From: Granulicella sp.
GTDB lineage: Bacteria; Acidobacteriota; Terriglobia; Terriglobales; Acidobacteriaceae
NCBI GenBank assembly: GCA_003142215.1
Contig: PLOT01000246.1
Coordinates: 1 to 41,674 of the forward strand
Direction of reading: 5' to 3'
Length of the DNA stretch: 41,674 bases
Shown here: piece by piece, positions 31,193 to 40,247 of the stretch
Position numbering within the stretch: position 1 is the stretch's first letter
Layout: each line of letters begins with the position of its first letter
Translations under genes and position numbers: made by a program
Notes under the pieces: generated by a model
The model's database searches: none
Told to the model about the DNA's origin: nothing
Seen by the model: the letters and a program-made list of their open reading frames with translations, nothing else

Positions 31193-32788
31193 ATGACCTC
31201 GTCAACCAATCTCGACGCATCGCCAACCAGCGCGGGAATACAACGTCTTGTCCGCGCTGGAATCCCATGGACCGCAATCGCCTTCCTCGGTCTCACCGCC
31301 GTCATTTCGCTCCTGTGGTCGCACTCCAGACTGATGTGGAACGACGAATTCCTCTCGCTCTGGACCGACAACGCGCCCAGCATCGGCCAGGTCATTCAAA
31401 TCCAGCGCAGTTGCCCGATCTCTCTCGATCCCCTCTTCTACCATGCGCTGGCGCACGCCGCCATTCGCCTCTTCGGCGGTGGCGCGCTGGCAATCAGGCT
31501 GCCGTCGCTGCTCGGCTATCTGCTGATGCAACTCTGTCTGTTTCTCTTTGTCCGCCGCGTTGCCAGCGAACGCGCGGCCGTCTTCGCGATGGCCTTTCCG
31601 GCGCTTACAACCTCGCTCTACTATTCGGTCGAAGGCCGTCCCTACGGCCTGATGCTCGGGCTCTTCGCCCTGACCATGGTGAGTTGGCAGAGCGCCACGC
31701 GCCGGGAGACGGCACGCACACTTGTGCTGGTTACCCTGGCTGTGTCGCTTGCTCTCACCCTCAACACCCACTACTACGGCATCCTGCTGCTCGCTCCGCT
31801 TTCGATTGCCGAGATCTTCCGTACAGCACGGCGCCGGCGTCTCGACCTGCCCGTGGTTGCATCCATCGGCCTGGGAACGGCTGGAATCCTCTTCACCGTT
31901 CCCTTCATGAAGGCCGCCGCGCTGTACCACAGCCACTACTACAACGTGGTCGCGGACAGCCCACGCACGATAGCGCAGGTCTATCCCGAACTGCTGTCCT
32001 CCTACTCTCGCATGCCCACTCAGCTTGATGGCGAGATAGGCAGGGCGCTCATCCTGTTGCTCGCATTCGTCACTCTGCTGGGTTGCATTCGACAGTGGCG
32101 CGCCGGGACCCTGCAACTGCCGCAAGCCGAGGCTGTGTTCCTCATCGCGCTGGCCGCACTGCCATTCTTCGGATTTCTGATGGCGCGCTTCGTCACCCAC
32201 GCCCTCGAGTTGCGCTTCGTGCTTGGAGCCATTCTTGGGATAACCGCGCTTGCGGCGATTGGCCTGTCGTCGTTCTTCAGCCGCAAACGCGCCGGCAATC
32301 TCGCTCTGATTGCGCTCTTCGCGGCGATTGCCCTCACCGGCATCGAGCATATATACGAGGAGCGGACCGCGACCCGCGAGACCATGTCCTCCATGGCGGT
32401 GTCTCCGGCACTCAAGGCCGCGCTGCTTGCCGGTTCCGATCGGCGGCTCTACTTTGAACAACTGAAGTTGTTCGCCGTCGCAAGTTACTACGAGCCAGAC
32501 CCCGAACTGCGCGCAGCCATGGCTCTGACTTTCTCCAGCGACCAGGAGATGAGTGCGGCCCACACGAACACCAACTCCCTCACCGCAATGAATATGCGCC
32601 ACTTCACGTCTTTCATCATCGTTCCCTATGACACGCTCGCCGCCCAACCCGGCGATACCGTCTTCGTGACCTTTCACCAGCGCTCGGACAACTGGATCCC
32701 ACGGACCACCGCGAACACATTTGCTCCCGCAAGACACATCGGGGCCGCATTCGGCGGCGATGCAGAATCGATTCGTTTTCTTCCGTGA
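31193..32788 (+). CDS. GT39/ArnT-like membrane glycosyltransferase
   Basis: A 531-residue integral membrane protein with about ten to eleven hydrophobic helices. The GT-C signature of family 39 is present: the first loop after helix 1 reads SRLMWNDEFLSLW with the catalytic-type acidic pair, followed by LDPLFYHALAHAAIRLFG, YYSVEGRPYGLML and NTHYYGILLLAPL. The last 130 residues form a soluble domain. Such enzymes transfer sugars from lipid-phosphate donors to a periplasmic acceptor. A TTG 15 bases upstream is an alternative start. A run of nine C follows two bases after the stop. It fits the neighbouring polysaccharide genes. Confidence 0.85.
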   Translation: MTSSTNLDASPTSAGIQRLVRAGIPWTAIAFLGLTAVISLLWSHSRLMWNDEFLSLWTDNAPSIGQVIQIQRSCPISLDPLFYHALAHAAIRLFGGGALAIRLPSLLGYLLMQLCLFLFVRRVASERAAVFAMAFPALTTSLYYSVEGRPYGLMLGLFALTMVSWQSATRRETARTLVLVTLAVSLALTLNTHYYGILLLAPLSIAEIFRTARRRRLDLPVVASIGLGTAGILFTVPFMKAAALYHSHYYNVVADSPRTIAQVYPELLSSYSRMPTQLDGEIGRALILLLAFVTLLGCIRQWRAGTLQLPQAEAVFLIALAALPFFGFLMARFVTHALELRFVLGAILGITALAAIGLSSFFSRKRAGNLALIALFAAIALTGIEHIYEERTATRETMSSMAVSPALKAALLAGSDRRLYFEQLKLFAVASYYEPDPELRAAMALTFSSDQEMSAAHTNTNSLTAMNMRHFTSFIIVPYDTLAAQPGDTVFVTFHQRSDNWIPRTTANTFAPARHIGAAFGGDAESIRFLP

Positions 32789-32876
32789 CCCCCCCCCAGT
32801 TTTCCAGAAATACCACCAAATAATACTTCCATCGTATTTTCCTGACACTCAGCGATACACTCAAAGCGGAGGATCG

Positions 32877-33842
32877 ATGGCCCGTTACTTGATTACCGGA
32901 ATCGCAGGCTTTATCGGCTCAACCCTGGCCCACACGCTGGTCGAGCAGGGACACGACGTGCGCGGCATCGACAACCTCTCCACCGGCAGCCTCGACAACC
33001 TGGCCGGCATCCGCGACAAGATCGACTTCCAGCAGATGGGCCTGCAGGACGTAGCCGGAATGAAGTCCGCCTGCGAGGGCATCGACTTTATCCTCCACCA
33101 GGCAGCGCTCGCCAGTGTCCCCCGCTCCGTAAAAGATCCCCTCACCTCGCACCAGTCCAACATCGACGGCACGCTGAATCTGCTGCTCGCCGCGCGCGAC
33201 GCCAAGGTGCGGCGCATCGTCTACGCGGCCTCCTCCTCGGCCTACGGAGACCAGCCCATGCAGCCCAAGCAGGAAGACATGTCTCCGCTGCCGCTCTCGC
33301 CCTACGCCGTGCAGAAGCTGGCCTGCGAGTACTACATCCAGGCTTTCTACCGGACTTATGGGCTGGAAGGAATCTGCCTGCGCTACTTCAATATCTTTGG
33401 CCCGCGCCAGGCCGCCGACTCGCCTTACTCCGGCGTCATCGCCAAGTTCACAACCATGATGATGGCAGGCGAGACGCCCACCATATTCGGCGATGGCCTC
33501 ACCAGCCGCGACTTCAACTTCGTCGACAACGCGGTCAGCGCCAACCTGCTCGCCTGCCTCGCGCCCAGTTCGGTCGCCACTGGCCGCGTCTTCAACATCG
33601 GCACCGGAAGAAGCCACACGCTCAACGAGGTCTACGCCACCATCGCCGAGCAGCTCGGCTTCACTGCTGCGCCGTTCTACGGCCCCACACGCGCGGGTGA
33701 CATTCGCCACTCGCTGGCGGACATCCATCGCGCCAGCAAGGAGCTGGGGTACCATCCGAAGGCGCACTTCCACGAGGGCCTGCAAAAAACGGTCGCCTGG
33801 TACCTCGCCGAAAAAGAGAAGAAGGCCGCCTCGACGCTCTGA
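32877..33842 (+). CDS. NAD-dependent nucleotide-sugar epimerase (WbpP/TviC-like)
   Basis: A 321-residue extended SDR. It opens MARYLITGIAGFIGSTLA (GxxGxxG). The catalytic triad is in AASSSAYGD (Ser) and SPYAVQKLACEYY (Tyr-x3-Lys). DFNFVDNAVSANLLA and GTGRSHTLNEV belong to the C-terminal substrate domain. The sequence resembles UDP-GlcNAc C4-epimerases, and with the dehydrogenase upstream would yield UDP-GalNAcA-type sugars (the Vi-antigen logic). GGAGGA lies before the ATG; a longer frame back to 32721 overlaps the GT39 gene and is rejected. Confidence 0.9.
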   Translation: MARYLITGIAGFIGSTLAHTLVEQGHDVRGIDNLSTGSLDNLAGIRDKIDFQQMGLQDVAGMKSACEGIDFILHQAALASVPRSVKDPLTSHQSNIDGTLNLLLAARDAKVRRIVYAASSSAYGDQPMQPKQEDMSPLPLSPYAVQKLACEYYIQAFYRTYGLEGICLRYFNIFGPRQAADSPYSGVIAKFTTMMMAGETPTIFGDGLTSRDFNFVDNAVSANLLACLAPSSVATGRVFNIGTGRSHTLNEVYATIAEQLGFTAAPFYGPTRAGDIRHSLADIHRASKELGYHPKAHFHEGLQKTVAWYLAEKEKKAASTL

Positions 33843-33863
33843 CTCAAGAGTGCCGCGCCGCCC

Positions 33864-36158
33864 TTACCCCAGCTTCGCCAGCTCCTCGTTTGCATCGCTC
33901 GACGTCTTGCTGTTGGGCGCAAGCGCCGCGGCCTTCTTCAGATGCAGTTGAGCGTTGGCATTGTCGTGCATCTTGCTGTAGGTCATTCCCAGGTGGAGAT
34001 GCATCGAAGCGTTGTCCGGGGTCGACCGCAGGGCTCCCTCCAGCAGGTCCCGCGCCGCATAGTAGTTTCCCTTGTAGTAGTAGACCCAGGCCAGTGTGTC
34101 GGCTGTACTCGGCGAGTCCGGCATGGCACGGCGCGCCGTCTGCGCCAACGTCAGCGCCACATCCACATTCTGCCCGTTCTCCACCATCAGGTACGCCAGG
34201 TTGTTGGACGCAACCGCGTTGTTCGGATCGATCTGCAGTGTCTTCTTGTACTCCGCCATCGCCGTCGAGACGTCGCCCTTCGCCTCCTGCAACGATCCCT
34301 GCATCTGCCACGCATGGGCGTCGTTCGGGTGCGAACTGACCCAACCCTGCCAGGTTGCAATCGCTGGATCGATGTCCTTCAGAGCAATCTCGGCCCGCGT
34401 ATAGATGTCGATCGCGTCGATGCTTCCCGGATTCAACTGCATCGCCTTCTGCGAACTCTCCAGCGCGCCTTTGAAGTCCTTGGTCTGCAATTGAACGGCG
34501 GCAAGCACCGAATAGAAGCTGCCATTCCCCGGCTGCTTTGCAATCTGCGCCTCGACCCGCGCCAGCGCCTTCGCCGGCTGCTTCTGCTTGAGGTCGTAGG
34601 ACACCAGCATTCCCAGCGCCCGGTCCGAGTTCGGGTCCTTGTCCAGCGCCTTTTGCAGCATCGCCTCGCCCTCGGGTACATGCCCCTGGGCTATAAGAAT
34701 CTGGCCCAGTTCCAGGTACGCCGGTGCATTGTCGGGATTTGCCTTCAATACCGCCTGGAAGTCTGCCTCCGCCTTGTCGTACTCCTTCCGGCTGGCCTCC
34801 GCGGTCCCCCGCCACAGATAAGCTGCAGCATAGTTTGGGTGCTGTTGGATCGTCTTGTCCGCCACCTCGGAGAGCATGCCTGCGTCGTTGCGCAGGACCG
34901 CGATCTGCGCCAGCCCGCTTGCGGCCTCCAGGTTCCCCGGATTCAGCTTCGCGGCCGCGTGCAGGCTCGCCTCGGAGGTCGCCAGGTCGCCCTTGTTTTC
35001 CGCCATCTGTGCCAGCAGCAGTTGTGTCTGCACGTCGTTCGGGTTGTCCTTCACCGCCTTCTTCAGCAGCGCGATTGCGTCGTCGGTCTTGCCCGTGTTC
35101 ACCAGCAACAGCGCATTTAGAATCTGCACCTGAGGATTGCCTGCATTGTTCTTGGTCAACTCCGAGGCCACCGACGCCGCCTTGGCATAGTTCTTCCTGT
35201 CGAACAGAACGCGCGCGTAGGTGATCTTGATCGCGAAGCTCTTGGGATACTTCGAGGTCAGGTCCGCAAACGCAGCCTCGGCGCGGTCCATCTGCTGCGC
35301 CTTCACGTAGTAGTCCCGCAGCAGCGTCGAGGCCTCCTCGCTCTCGGGAAGATCGACCACCGCCTGATGCAGTATCTGCTCTGCCTTGTCCTTGCTGCCC
35401 TCGCGGAAGTAGAGCCCGGCCAGTGCGGCACGCCCCTGCACGTTGCCCGGCGCAATCCCGACCGCCGCCGTGTACTGCTGCTCCGCGCCTTGCAGATCGC
35501 CCTTCTTCTCCATCAGCGCCGCCATTACAAGATGCGGCGTCGCGTCCTTGGCGTCCAGCGATGCCGCCTTGCCCAGCTCCTGTTCGACCGAAGCCTCATT
35601 CGCCGGGTCGGCAGTCAGCAACAGCGCCGCCGCGGTATGGAAGCTCGCACGGTTGGGTTCGAGTTGAAGGGCCCGCTGGATCTGCTTCAGTGCATCCGCG
35701 TTGTTGCCCCTCCGCTGTGCCACTCCAGCCAATAGAGCGTATGCATCCGCGTCGTTCGGGTCGATCGCCAACACCGCATTGGCCTGCTCTTCCGCCCGGT
35801 CGGTGGCACGTCCATCCAGAAGCAGGTTCCCCAGATCGATCCGTGCCTGCAGGTTCGCCGGGCTCACTTGCACCGTCTTCATCAGCTCCGAGTAGGCCAG
35901 CATCGGGCTGTTCATCTTCAGATAAGTCTTGGCCATCTCGTAGTGCGCATCGCCAAAGTTCTTGTCCACCTTCAGCGCATTGAGAAACTGCAGCGCGGCC
36001 TCTTTGTACTTGCCGCTCGCCTCATATCGCTTTCCACTCTCCAGGTACTTCTGCTTGCGCACGTTCGGGTCGCGGCTGCATCCGGCGGTGAAAATCAGCA
36101 CGAGCGATAACACAGCCGCTGAGATTCTGGCAACCTGCACTTTGCGTAGTTTGAACAT
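33864..36158 (-). CDS. TPR-repeat lipoprotein of an exosortase locus (PrsT-like)
   Basis: A 764-residue protein with a lipobox (SLVLIFTAGC, then SRDP) followed almost entirely by tetratricopeptide repeats, about 18-20, of the type GRYYEAALQFLNALKVDKNFGD and NPDNAPAYLELGQILIAQG. It should be anchored to a membrane and act as a scaffold. Large TPR lipoproteins of this sort accompany exosortase/PEP-CTERM exopolysaccharide loci. The ATG at 36158 is preferred (GAGGA 8 bases before it); an ATG five codons upstream is possible. It is downstream of epsI on the same strand. Confidence 0.85.
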   Translation of the reverse strand: MFKLRKVQVARISAAVLSLVLIFTAGCSRDPNVRKQKYLESGKRYEASGKYKEAALQFLNALKVDKNFGDAHYEMAKTYLKMNSPMLAYSELMKTVQVSPANLQARIDLGNLLLDGRATDRAEEQANAVLAIDPNDADAYALLAGVAQRRGNNADALKQIQRALQLEPNRASFHTAAALLLTADPANEASVEQELGKAASLDAKDATPHLVMAALMEKKGDLQGAEQQYTAAVGIAPGNVQGRAALAGLYFREGSKDKAEQILHQAVVDLPESEEASTLLRDYYVKAQQMDRAEAAFADLTSKYPKSFAIKITYARVLFDRKNYAKAASVASELTKNNAGNPQVQILNALLLVNTGKTDDAIALLKKAVKDNPNDVQTQLLLAQMAENKGDLATSEASLHAAAKLNPGNLEAASGLAQIAVLRNDAGMLSEVADKTIQQHPNYAAAYLWRGTAEASRKEYDKAEADFQAVLKANPDNAPAYLELGQILIAQGHVPEGEAMLQKALDKDPNSDRALGMLVSYDLKQKQPAKALARVEAQIAKQPGNGSFYSVLAAVQLQTKDFKGALESSQKAMQLNPGSIDAIDIYTRAEIALKDIDPAIATWQGWVSSHPNDAHAWQMQGSLQEAKGDVSTAMAEYKKTLQIDPNNAVASNNLAYLMVENGQNVDVALTLAQTARRAMPDSPSTADTLAWVYYYKGNYYAARDLLEGALRSTPDNASMHLHLGMTYSKMHDNANAQLHLKKAAALAPNSKTSSDANEELAKLG

Positions 36159-36256
36159 TGGCGGTATCCTCATCTCCTCTTGACGTTCCCTTCAATCTCT
36201 CTCTTCCATGCCGTCTCCTGCAAACCCTCTCTTCCAGCAACGGGGCCTCGCCCTGC

Positions 36257-36955
36257 TCAATCGGGAACATATGCCGGAAGCAGCGGCGCAATCTGCTCGG
36301 CAAACTTCATCACGCGCGCCCGCGCCTGCAGCCTGTCCTCTCCCGGCTCCACGGGCGTGATAATGCGGACCAGCGCAGCATCCGTGCGCCCGTAGCGGAT
36401 CGAGTCGGCCAGCGTAACCAACTTCGCCGCATAGTCGCCCGCAATCACATGCCCATGCATCTGGTACCAGTACAGGACCTCCTGCGTCGAAGTCCCATTT
36501 GAAATCAGAAACTCCTTCACCTGGTATTTTTTGCCCGCGGCGTTGGTCAACGACGTAATCCACGACGACTCGAAGTTCCATCCCGCGCCGGGCAGGCAGT
36601 TCTGCGGCGAGTGGATCGACTGCCCCGTCCGCTGCGTGGGGAAGTAACCGATAAAGAGCCCGATCGACGCCCGGTCGTCCATCCCTGCGTTCTCCGGCGA
36701 AGCGCTGTCCTCGACCGAGAGCTGAGGATGGTACACCCGGTTCAGGAACTCCCCCTTGCCCAGAGCCTGCACTACATCCTCAGGCATCACGATCTCGGTC
36801 GCCGTTCGCGTCCCAACCGTCATCGGAAACTCGTCCAGCGGACTGCTCGGCGGAACCCAGTCCACATCTCCGCGCAGATACAGCAGCAGCGCCGCCGACG
36901 CCATCAGCAGCGCCACGACCCAGAACCGTGAAGACCGGAGCCGCGCGCTCCTCAT
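36257..36955 (-). CDS. epsI: EpsI-family exosortase-associated protein
   Basis: A 232-residue protein with one N-terminal membrane helix (FWVVALLMASAALLLYL) and a periplasmic EpsI domain. Family residues are FIGYFPTQRTGQSIHSPQNCLPGAGW and LYWYQMHGHVIAGDYAAKLVTLADSI. In other bacteria EpsI is fused to, or adjacent to, the exosortase and needed for the exopolysaccharide or sorting system. The ATG overlaps the exosortase stop in ATGA, so the pair is translationally coupled. Confidence 0.9.
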   Translation of the reverse strand: MRSARLRSSRFWVVALLMASAALLLYLRGDVDWVPPSSPLDEFPMTVGTRTATEIVMPEDVVQALGKGEFLNRVYHPQLSVEDSASPENAGMDDRASIGLFIGYFPTQRTGQSIHSPQNCLPGAGWNFESSWITSLTNAAGKKYQVKEFLISNGTSTQEVLYWYQMHGHVIAGDYAAKLVTLADSIRYGRTDAALVRIITPVEPGEDRLQARARVMKFAEQIAPLLPAYVPD

Positions 36956-37836
36956 GCCGGTTGCCTGCCTTTCTCCGCCACCAACTCCATCGCTCGATGC
37001 ACCAGATAGAGACACCCCAGCGAGATCACGAACATCAGCCAGCCCGAGAACTCATGGAAGAACCCCATCGCCTTATCCGGGTCCCAGTACTGCACGCACA
37101 GCCCCGTTCCGAAGATGCGCGCCCCGTTGGCTGCCACTGCAATGGGAACGCTGGCCAGCGCCAGCACCACCCTCCGCCACGTCTTGCGCTCCAGAAAATA
37201 ACCGTAGATCACCGCCACCGTGAACAGGCTCATCAGCGAACGGATGCCGCTGCAAGCCTCGGCAACCTCCAACTGCATGGCCGGCAACTGGATCACATTG
37301 CCCTCGCGCAGCACCGGAACCTGGGCCACCTGAAGCAGCGTGGTGGCCAGCCGCGAAGCCAGCAACTGTAGCGGAAACGTAATTTGGTTGAACAGGATCG
37401 TCGGCAGAGGGATCGCCAGCAGAAGCACAAACAAAACAAACTTCACCCGGCCCAGCATGGCTCGGCCCAACAGAGTCCACACCAGCCCCGCCACCAGCAG
37501 CACAAACGAGGTCCGCTGCAGGAACAGGTCCGCGCCAAACACGCCCAGCAACAGCACAAACAGCCCCAGCACAACCAGCCACACACCCGCCCAGCTCGGC
37601 GCAATCGCCGTGTCCTGAAGCTCGCGCCGGTTGTCCCACAACAGATAAGCCGCAAAAAACGGAATTAGAAATCCATGGGAGAAGTCAGGCAGCTCATACC
37701 AGTCCGCCACCAGCTTCACCGCAATGCCGTGGTAGAGCACCGCCAGCAGCGCCACAACCAGCAGCGCCGGCCCGCTCCTGGAGAGAGCAGGCGGCAGGAA
37801 AGTCCCAGGGACCGTGTCGATTGAATTCGACTTCAC
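36952..37836 (-). CDS. xrtA: Exosortase (EpsH/XrtA type)
   Basis: A 294-residue polytopic membrane transpeptidase. Catalytic residues are present: C195 in VAEACSGIRSLMSL, R240 in VAANGARIFGTG and H261 in GFFHEFSGWLMF. The family motif DFSHGFLIPFFAAYLLW lies at 51-67. It would cleave PEP-CTERM tails in the cytoplasmic membrane and hand proteins to the cell surface. The GTG at 37836 has AGGTGAG upstream. No PEP-CTERM protein is encoded in the window. It is divergent from the Wza-like gene across a 385-base gap. The exact subfamily cannot be fixed without a search. Confidence 0.9.
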   Translation of the reverse strand: MKSNSIDTVPGTFLPPALSRSGPALLVVALLAVLYHGIAVKLVADWYELPDFSHGFLIPFFAAYLLWDNRRELQDTAIAPSWAGVWLVVLGLFVLLLGVFGADLFLQRTSFVLLVAGLVWTLLGRAMLGRVKFVLFVLLLAIPLPTILFNQITFPLQLLASRLATTLLQVAQVPVLREGNVIQLPAMQLEVAEACSGIRSLMSLFTVAVIYGYFLERKTWRRVVLALASVPIAVAANGARIFGTGLCVQYWDPDKAMGFFHEFSGWLMFVISLGCLYLVHRAMELVAEKGRQPA

Positions 37837-38221
37837 GCGTACTCACCTAAGCAATTCGCAATTCTCAATTCGCAATTCAATTCGCAATTCTTCGCAATTC
37901 ATAGACCCATCGGATTATCGCACGCAATAGGTACCTTTGCGGTCTACGTCTTTCGAGGTACACAAGTGTGCAAGACCGCAAAATGGCGCGCCGCGGGAGT
38001 GTAAAATCGCCACAGATGTGTTTCGTGGCTCTTGGTCCTTCAACAAGAGCCCGCGGGCTCGAAGCGGCCCAAACAGGCGGTTTTGCATGGATGTTCCGTT
38101 CCGCGGGATGGGTCGGGTGCGCACCGGAATCGACCAGGTGCGCGACCTTTGTACCGCGAAACGGGTCGCGAAACAGGTTCTGGACAGTTGCATCCACGAC
38201 GCGTACAAATCGGCAAATACT
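37837..38221. promoter_or_regulatory. Divergent control region of the exopolysaccharide locus, with tandem repeat
   Basis: The first part (37851-37900) is a tandem array of AATTCGCAATTC units. The rest, to the ATG at 38222, is GC-rich and structured: a perfect palindrome GGTGCGCACC (38116-38125) and a direct repeat of CGCGAAAC at about 38155-38173 are visible. It must hold two divergent promoters and probably a long 5' leader of the Wza-like gene. No known riboswitch consensus was recognised. Confidence 0.5.
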
Positions 38222-38905
38222 ATGACCTCTCTCCGCTGCACACTCCTTTCGATCGCTCTCCTTCCGGCTCTCGCCGCCGGCCTCGCCCAGCAGACGCCCG
38301 CCAGATCTGCGCCCGCCGCCAAGCCAGCCGCCGCACCCGCCATCAACCATCCCGCCACCTCGTCCTCCACCGCGCACCCCGCTGCCACGGCGCTCGTCGC
38401 CCACCCCGCCAACGTCGCCCCCGCCTACATCATTGGCCCGGATGACGCCCTCTCGGTGATGGTGTGGGACAATCCCAACTACTCCGCCGCCAACCTCCCC
38501 GTGCGCCCGGATGGGAAGATCACCCTGCCGATGATCGGAGATATTCAGGCCTCCGGGTTTACTCCGATGCAGCTCTCCGCGGACATCACAACGCGCCTCA
38601 AGCAGTTCATCATCGATCCGGCGACGGTCAACGTCAGCGTGCTCGCCGTCAACAGCAAGCGCGTCTACCTGATCGGTGAAGTCATGCATGTTGGCCCGCT
38701 TGCCATCACTCCGGGACTGACCATCCTGCAGGCCATCGCCACCGCCGGTGGGCTCACCCCGTACGCCAACAAGAAGCACATCTACATCCTGCGCGGCGAT
38801 CCCGGCAAGCAGCAAAATATTCCCTTCGACTACACCAAAGCCTTGAAGAAGGGCGACATGCAGGGCGTCACGCTCGCCCCCGGCGACACGATCGTGATTC
38901 AATAA
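38222..38905 (+). CDS. Wza-like polysaccharide export protein
   Basis: A 227-residue periplasmic/outer-membrane export protein. Signal peptide MTSLRCTLLSIALLPALAAG, then an Ala/Pro-rich linker (residues 24-65), a Poly_export domain (YIIGPDDALSVMVWDNPNYS, VRPDGKITLPMIGDIQASG) and one SLBB domain (RVYLIGEVMHVGPLAITPG, ILQAIATAGGLTPYAN). It has no lipobox cysteine and is shorter than Wza. It forms or gates the exit channel for the polymer. TAATG overlap with the next gene shows coupling. Confidence 0.9.
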   Translation: MTSLRCTLLSIALLPALAAGLAQQTPARSAPAAKPAAAPAINHPATSSSTAHPAATALVAHPANVAPAYIIGPDDALSVMVWDNPNYSAANLPVRPDGKITLPMIGDIQASGFTPMQLSADITTRLKQFIIDPATVNVSVLAVNSKRVYLIGEVMHVGPLAITPGLTILQAIATAGGLTPYANKKHIYILRGDPGKQQNIPFDYTKALKKGDMQGVTLAPGDTIVIQ

Positions 38906-40236
38906 TGAAGACGCTCCCGCTCACCGCCCAATCCGTAGCCCTGCTTCTTCTCCTGCCCTTGCTGGCGATTCCCGCCACTTCCGGTGCTCAGGCCCTTCCA
39001 GCCGCTGTGGCCTCGCCCATCTCCACCGGCTTCAGTCTGCCCAGCTCCGCGGGCACGCTGCAATACGCCCTCAGCGCCTCCCAGAGCATCTCCAACAACT
39101 ACTTCGGCAACTCCGGCACTGACTACAACACCAACCTCAACGGCGATCTCGCCTTCATCTCCAGCAGCCCGCGCGACCCCTTCAACATGGTCTTCTCCGG
39201 GGGGCGTTCATGGAGCAGTTCCAGCCAGTCGTTCAACTTCCTCAACCTCGCCATCTCTCAGGTTGTCATTGCGGGCCGCTGGAACTTCATGCTCTCCGAT
39301 TCGGTCAGTTACCTGCCGCAAACCGCCTCCGCCGGACTCTCCGGCGTGGCTGGCGTGGGCGATCTCGGCCTCAGCCCCGTCCAGACTGGTGCAATCCCCG
39401 GCCAGGGAGTGCTCACCGGCTACTCCACCCGCGTCGCCAACTCGAGCTCCCTCAGCCTCGGACGCCAGATCACCGGCAAGACCTCGCTCAACGCCTCGGG
39501 CTCCTACTCCCTCACGCGCTTCCTCAGCAACTCCAGCAGCTCCACCGTCCCCAGTTCCCCCGGCCTTGACACCGACGGCGACTCCGTCAGCGCCAGCCTC
39601 AGCCATACCATCGACACGCGCAACAGCTTCGCAGGGAACTTCGCCTACTCGCGCAACACATACTCCGGCGCCAACTCCGGCATCCCTCAGCCCGGCTTCT
39701 CCAGCCAAACCGCCAGCCTGCAATACTCCCATCAGTTCACCCGCAAGTTCGGCATGAGCCTCGCCGCCGGCCCGCAATGGACCGGCATCGACAGCCCAGG
39801 CCTCACGCCCACCCTCAGCCTCTTCGCCAACCTCTCGGCCTCCTACGCCGGCAAGTTCTCCCACGCCACGATTGCCTATTCGCGCAGCAGCAACAGCGGC
39901 TTCGGCGTCGTCGGAGGCGCAATCTCCAACTCCGTCACCTTCTCCGCCAGCCGCACCTTCGACCGCGTCTGGGCCTGCGCCCTCACCTCGGCCTATACCC
40001 AGACAGCCAACCTGCCCTCGGCCACCAGCCTTCCCTTTACCTTCCACACCACTATCGCCGGCGTGCAGGTCTCGCGTGCCCTGGCCCGTTCTCTCTCCGC
40101 ATACGCCAGCTACTCGTTGCAGAATCAGTCCAACCAGGGAACGACCGCCGCCGTCGATCTCTTCAGCGGACTCTCCAATGTAGCCGGCTTCGGGATCACC
40201 TTCTCGCCCTCCGCCGTCCGTCTTGGGCACTCGTAA
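38905..40236 (+). CDS. Outer-membrane beta-barrel protein of the exopolysaccharide locus
   Basis: A 443-residue protein with signal peptide (MKTLPLTAQSVALLLLLPLL, cut near SGAQ). The body is rich in Ser, Asn, Thr, Gly and aromatics with alternating polar/apolar strands (YALSASQSISNNYFGN, NASGSYSLTRFL, GNFAYSRNTYSG, SYAGKFSHATIAYSRS), typical of a barrel. The number of strands cannot be read reliably. Position between Wza-like and Wzz-like genes suggests a GumC/PelB-like or PEP-CTERM-associated secretion barrel. No cysteines stand out. Confidence 0.72.
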   Translation: MKTLPLTAQSVALLLLLPLLAIPATSGAQALPAAVASPISTGFSLPSSAGTLQYALSASQSISNNYFGNSGTDYNTNLNGDLAFISSSPRDPFNMVFSGGRSWSSSSQSFNFLNLAISQVVIAGRWNFMLSDSVSYLPQTASAGLSGVAGVGDLGLSPVQTGAIPGQGVLTGYSTRVANSSSLSLGRQITGKTSLNASGSYSLTRFLSNSSSSTVPSSPGLDTDGDSVSASLSHTIDTRNSFAGNFAYSRNTYSGANSGIPQPGFSSQTASLQYSHQFTRKFGMSLAAGPQWTGIDSPGLTPTLSLFANLSASYAGKFSHATIAYSRSSNSGFGVVGGAISNSVTFSASRTFDRVWACALTSAYTQTANLPSATSLPFTFHTTIAGVQVSRALARSLSAYASYSLQNQSNQGTTAAVDLFSGLSNVAGFGITFSPSAVRLGHS

Positions 40237-40247
40237 GGAGCATCGAA

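Noticed and set aside
37837-38221. Cyclic-di-GMP riboswitch before the export gene
   Set aside because: Considered because such switches control exopolysaccharide genes, but the expected GEMM conserved bases could not be found.
37937-38221. N-terminal extension of the Wza-like protein
   Set aside because: The frame is open upstream, but a proper signal peptide starts at 38222 and the extension is arginine-rich with no similarity.
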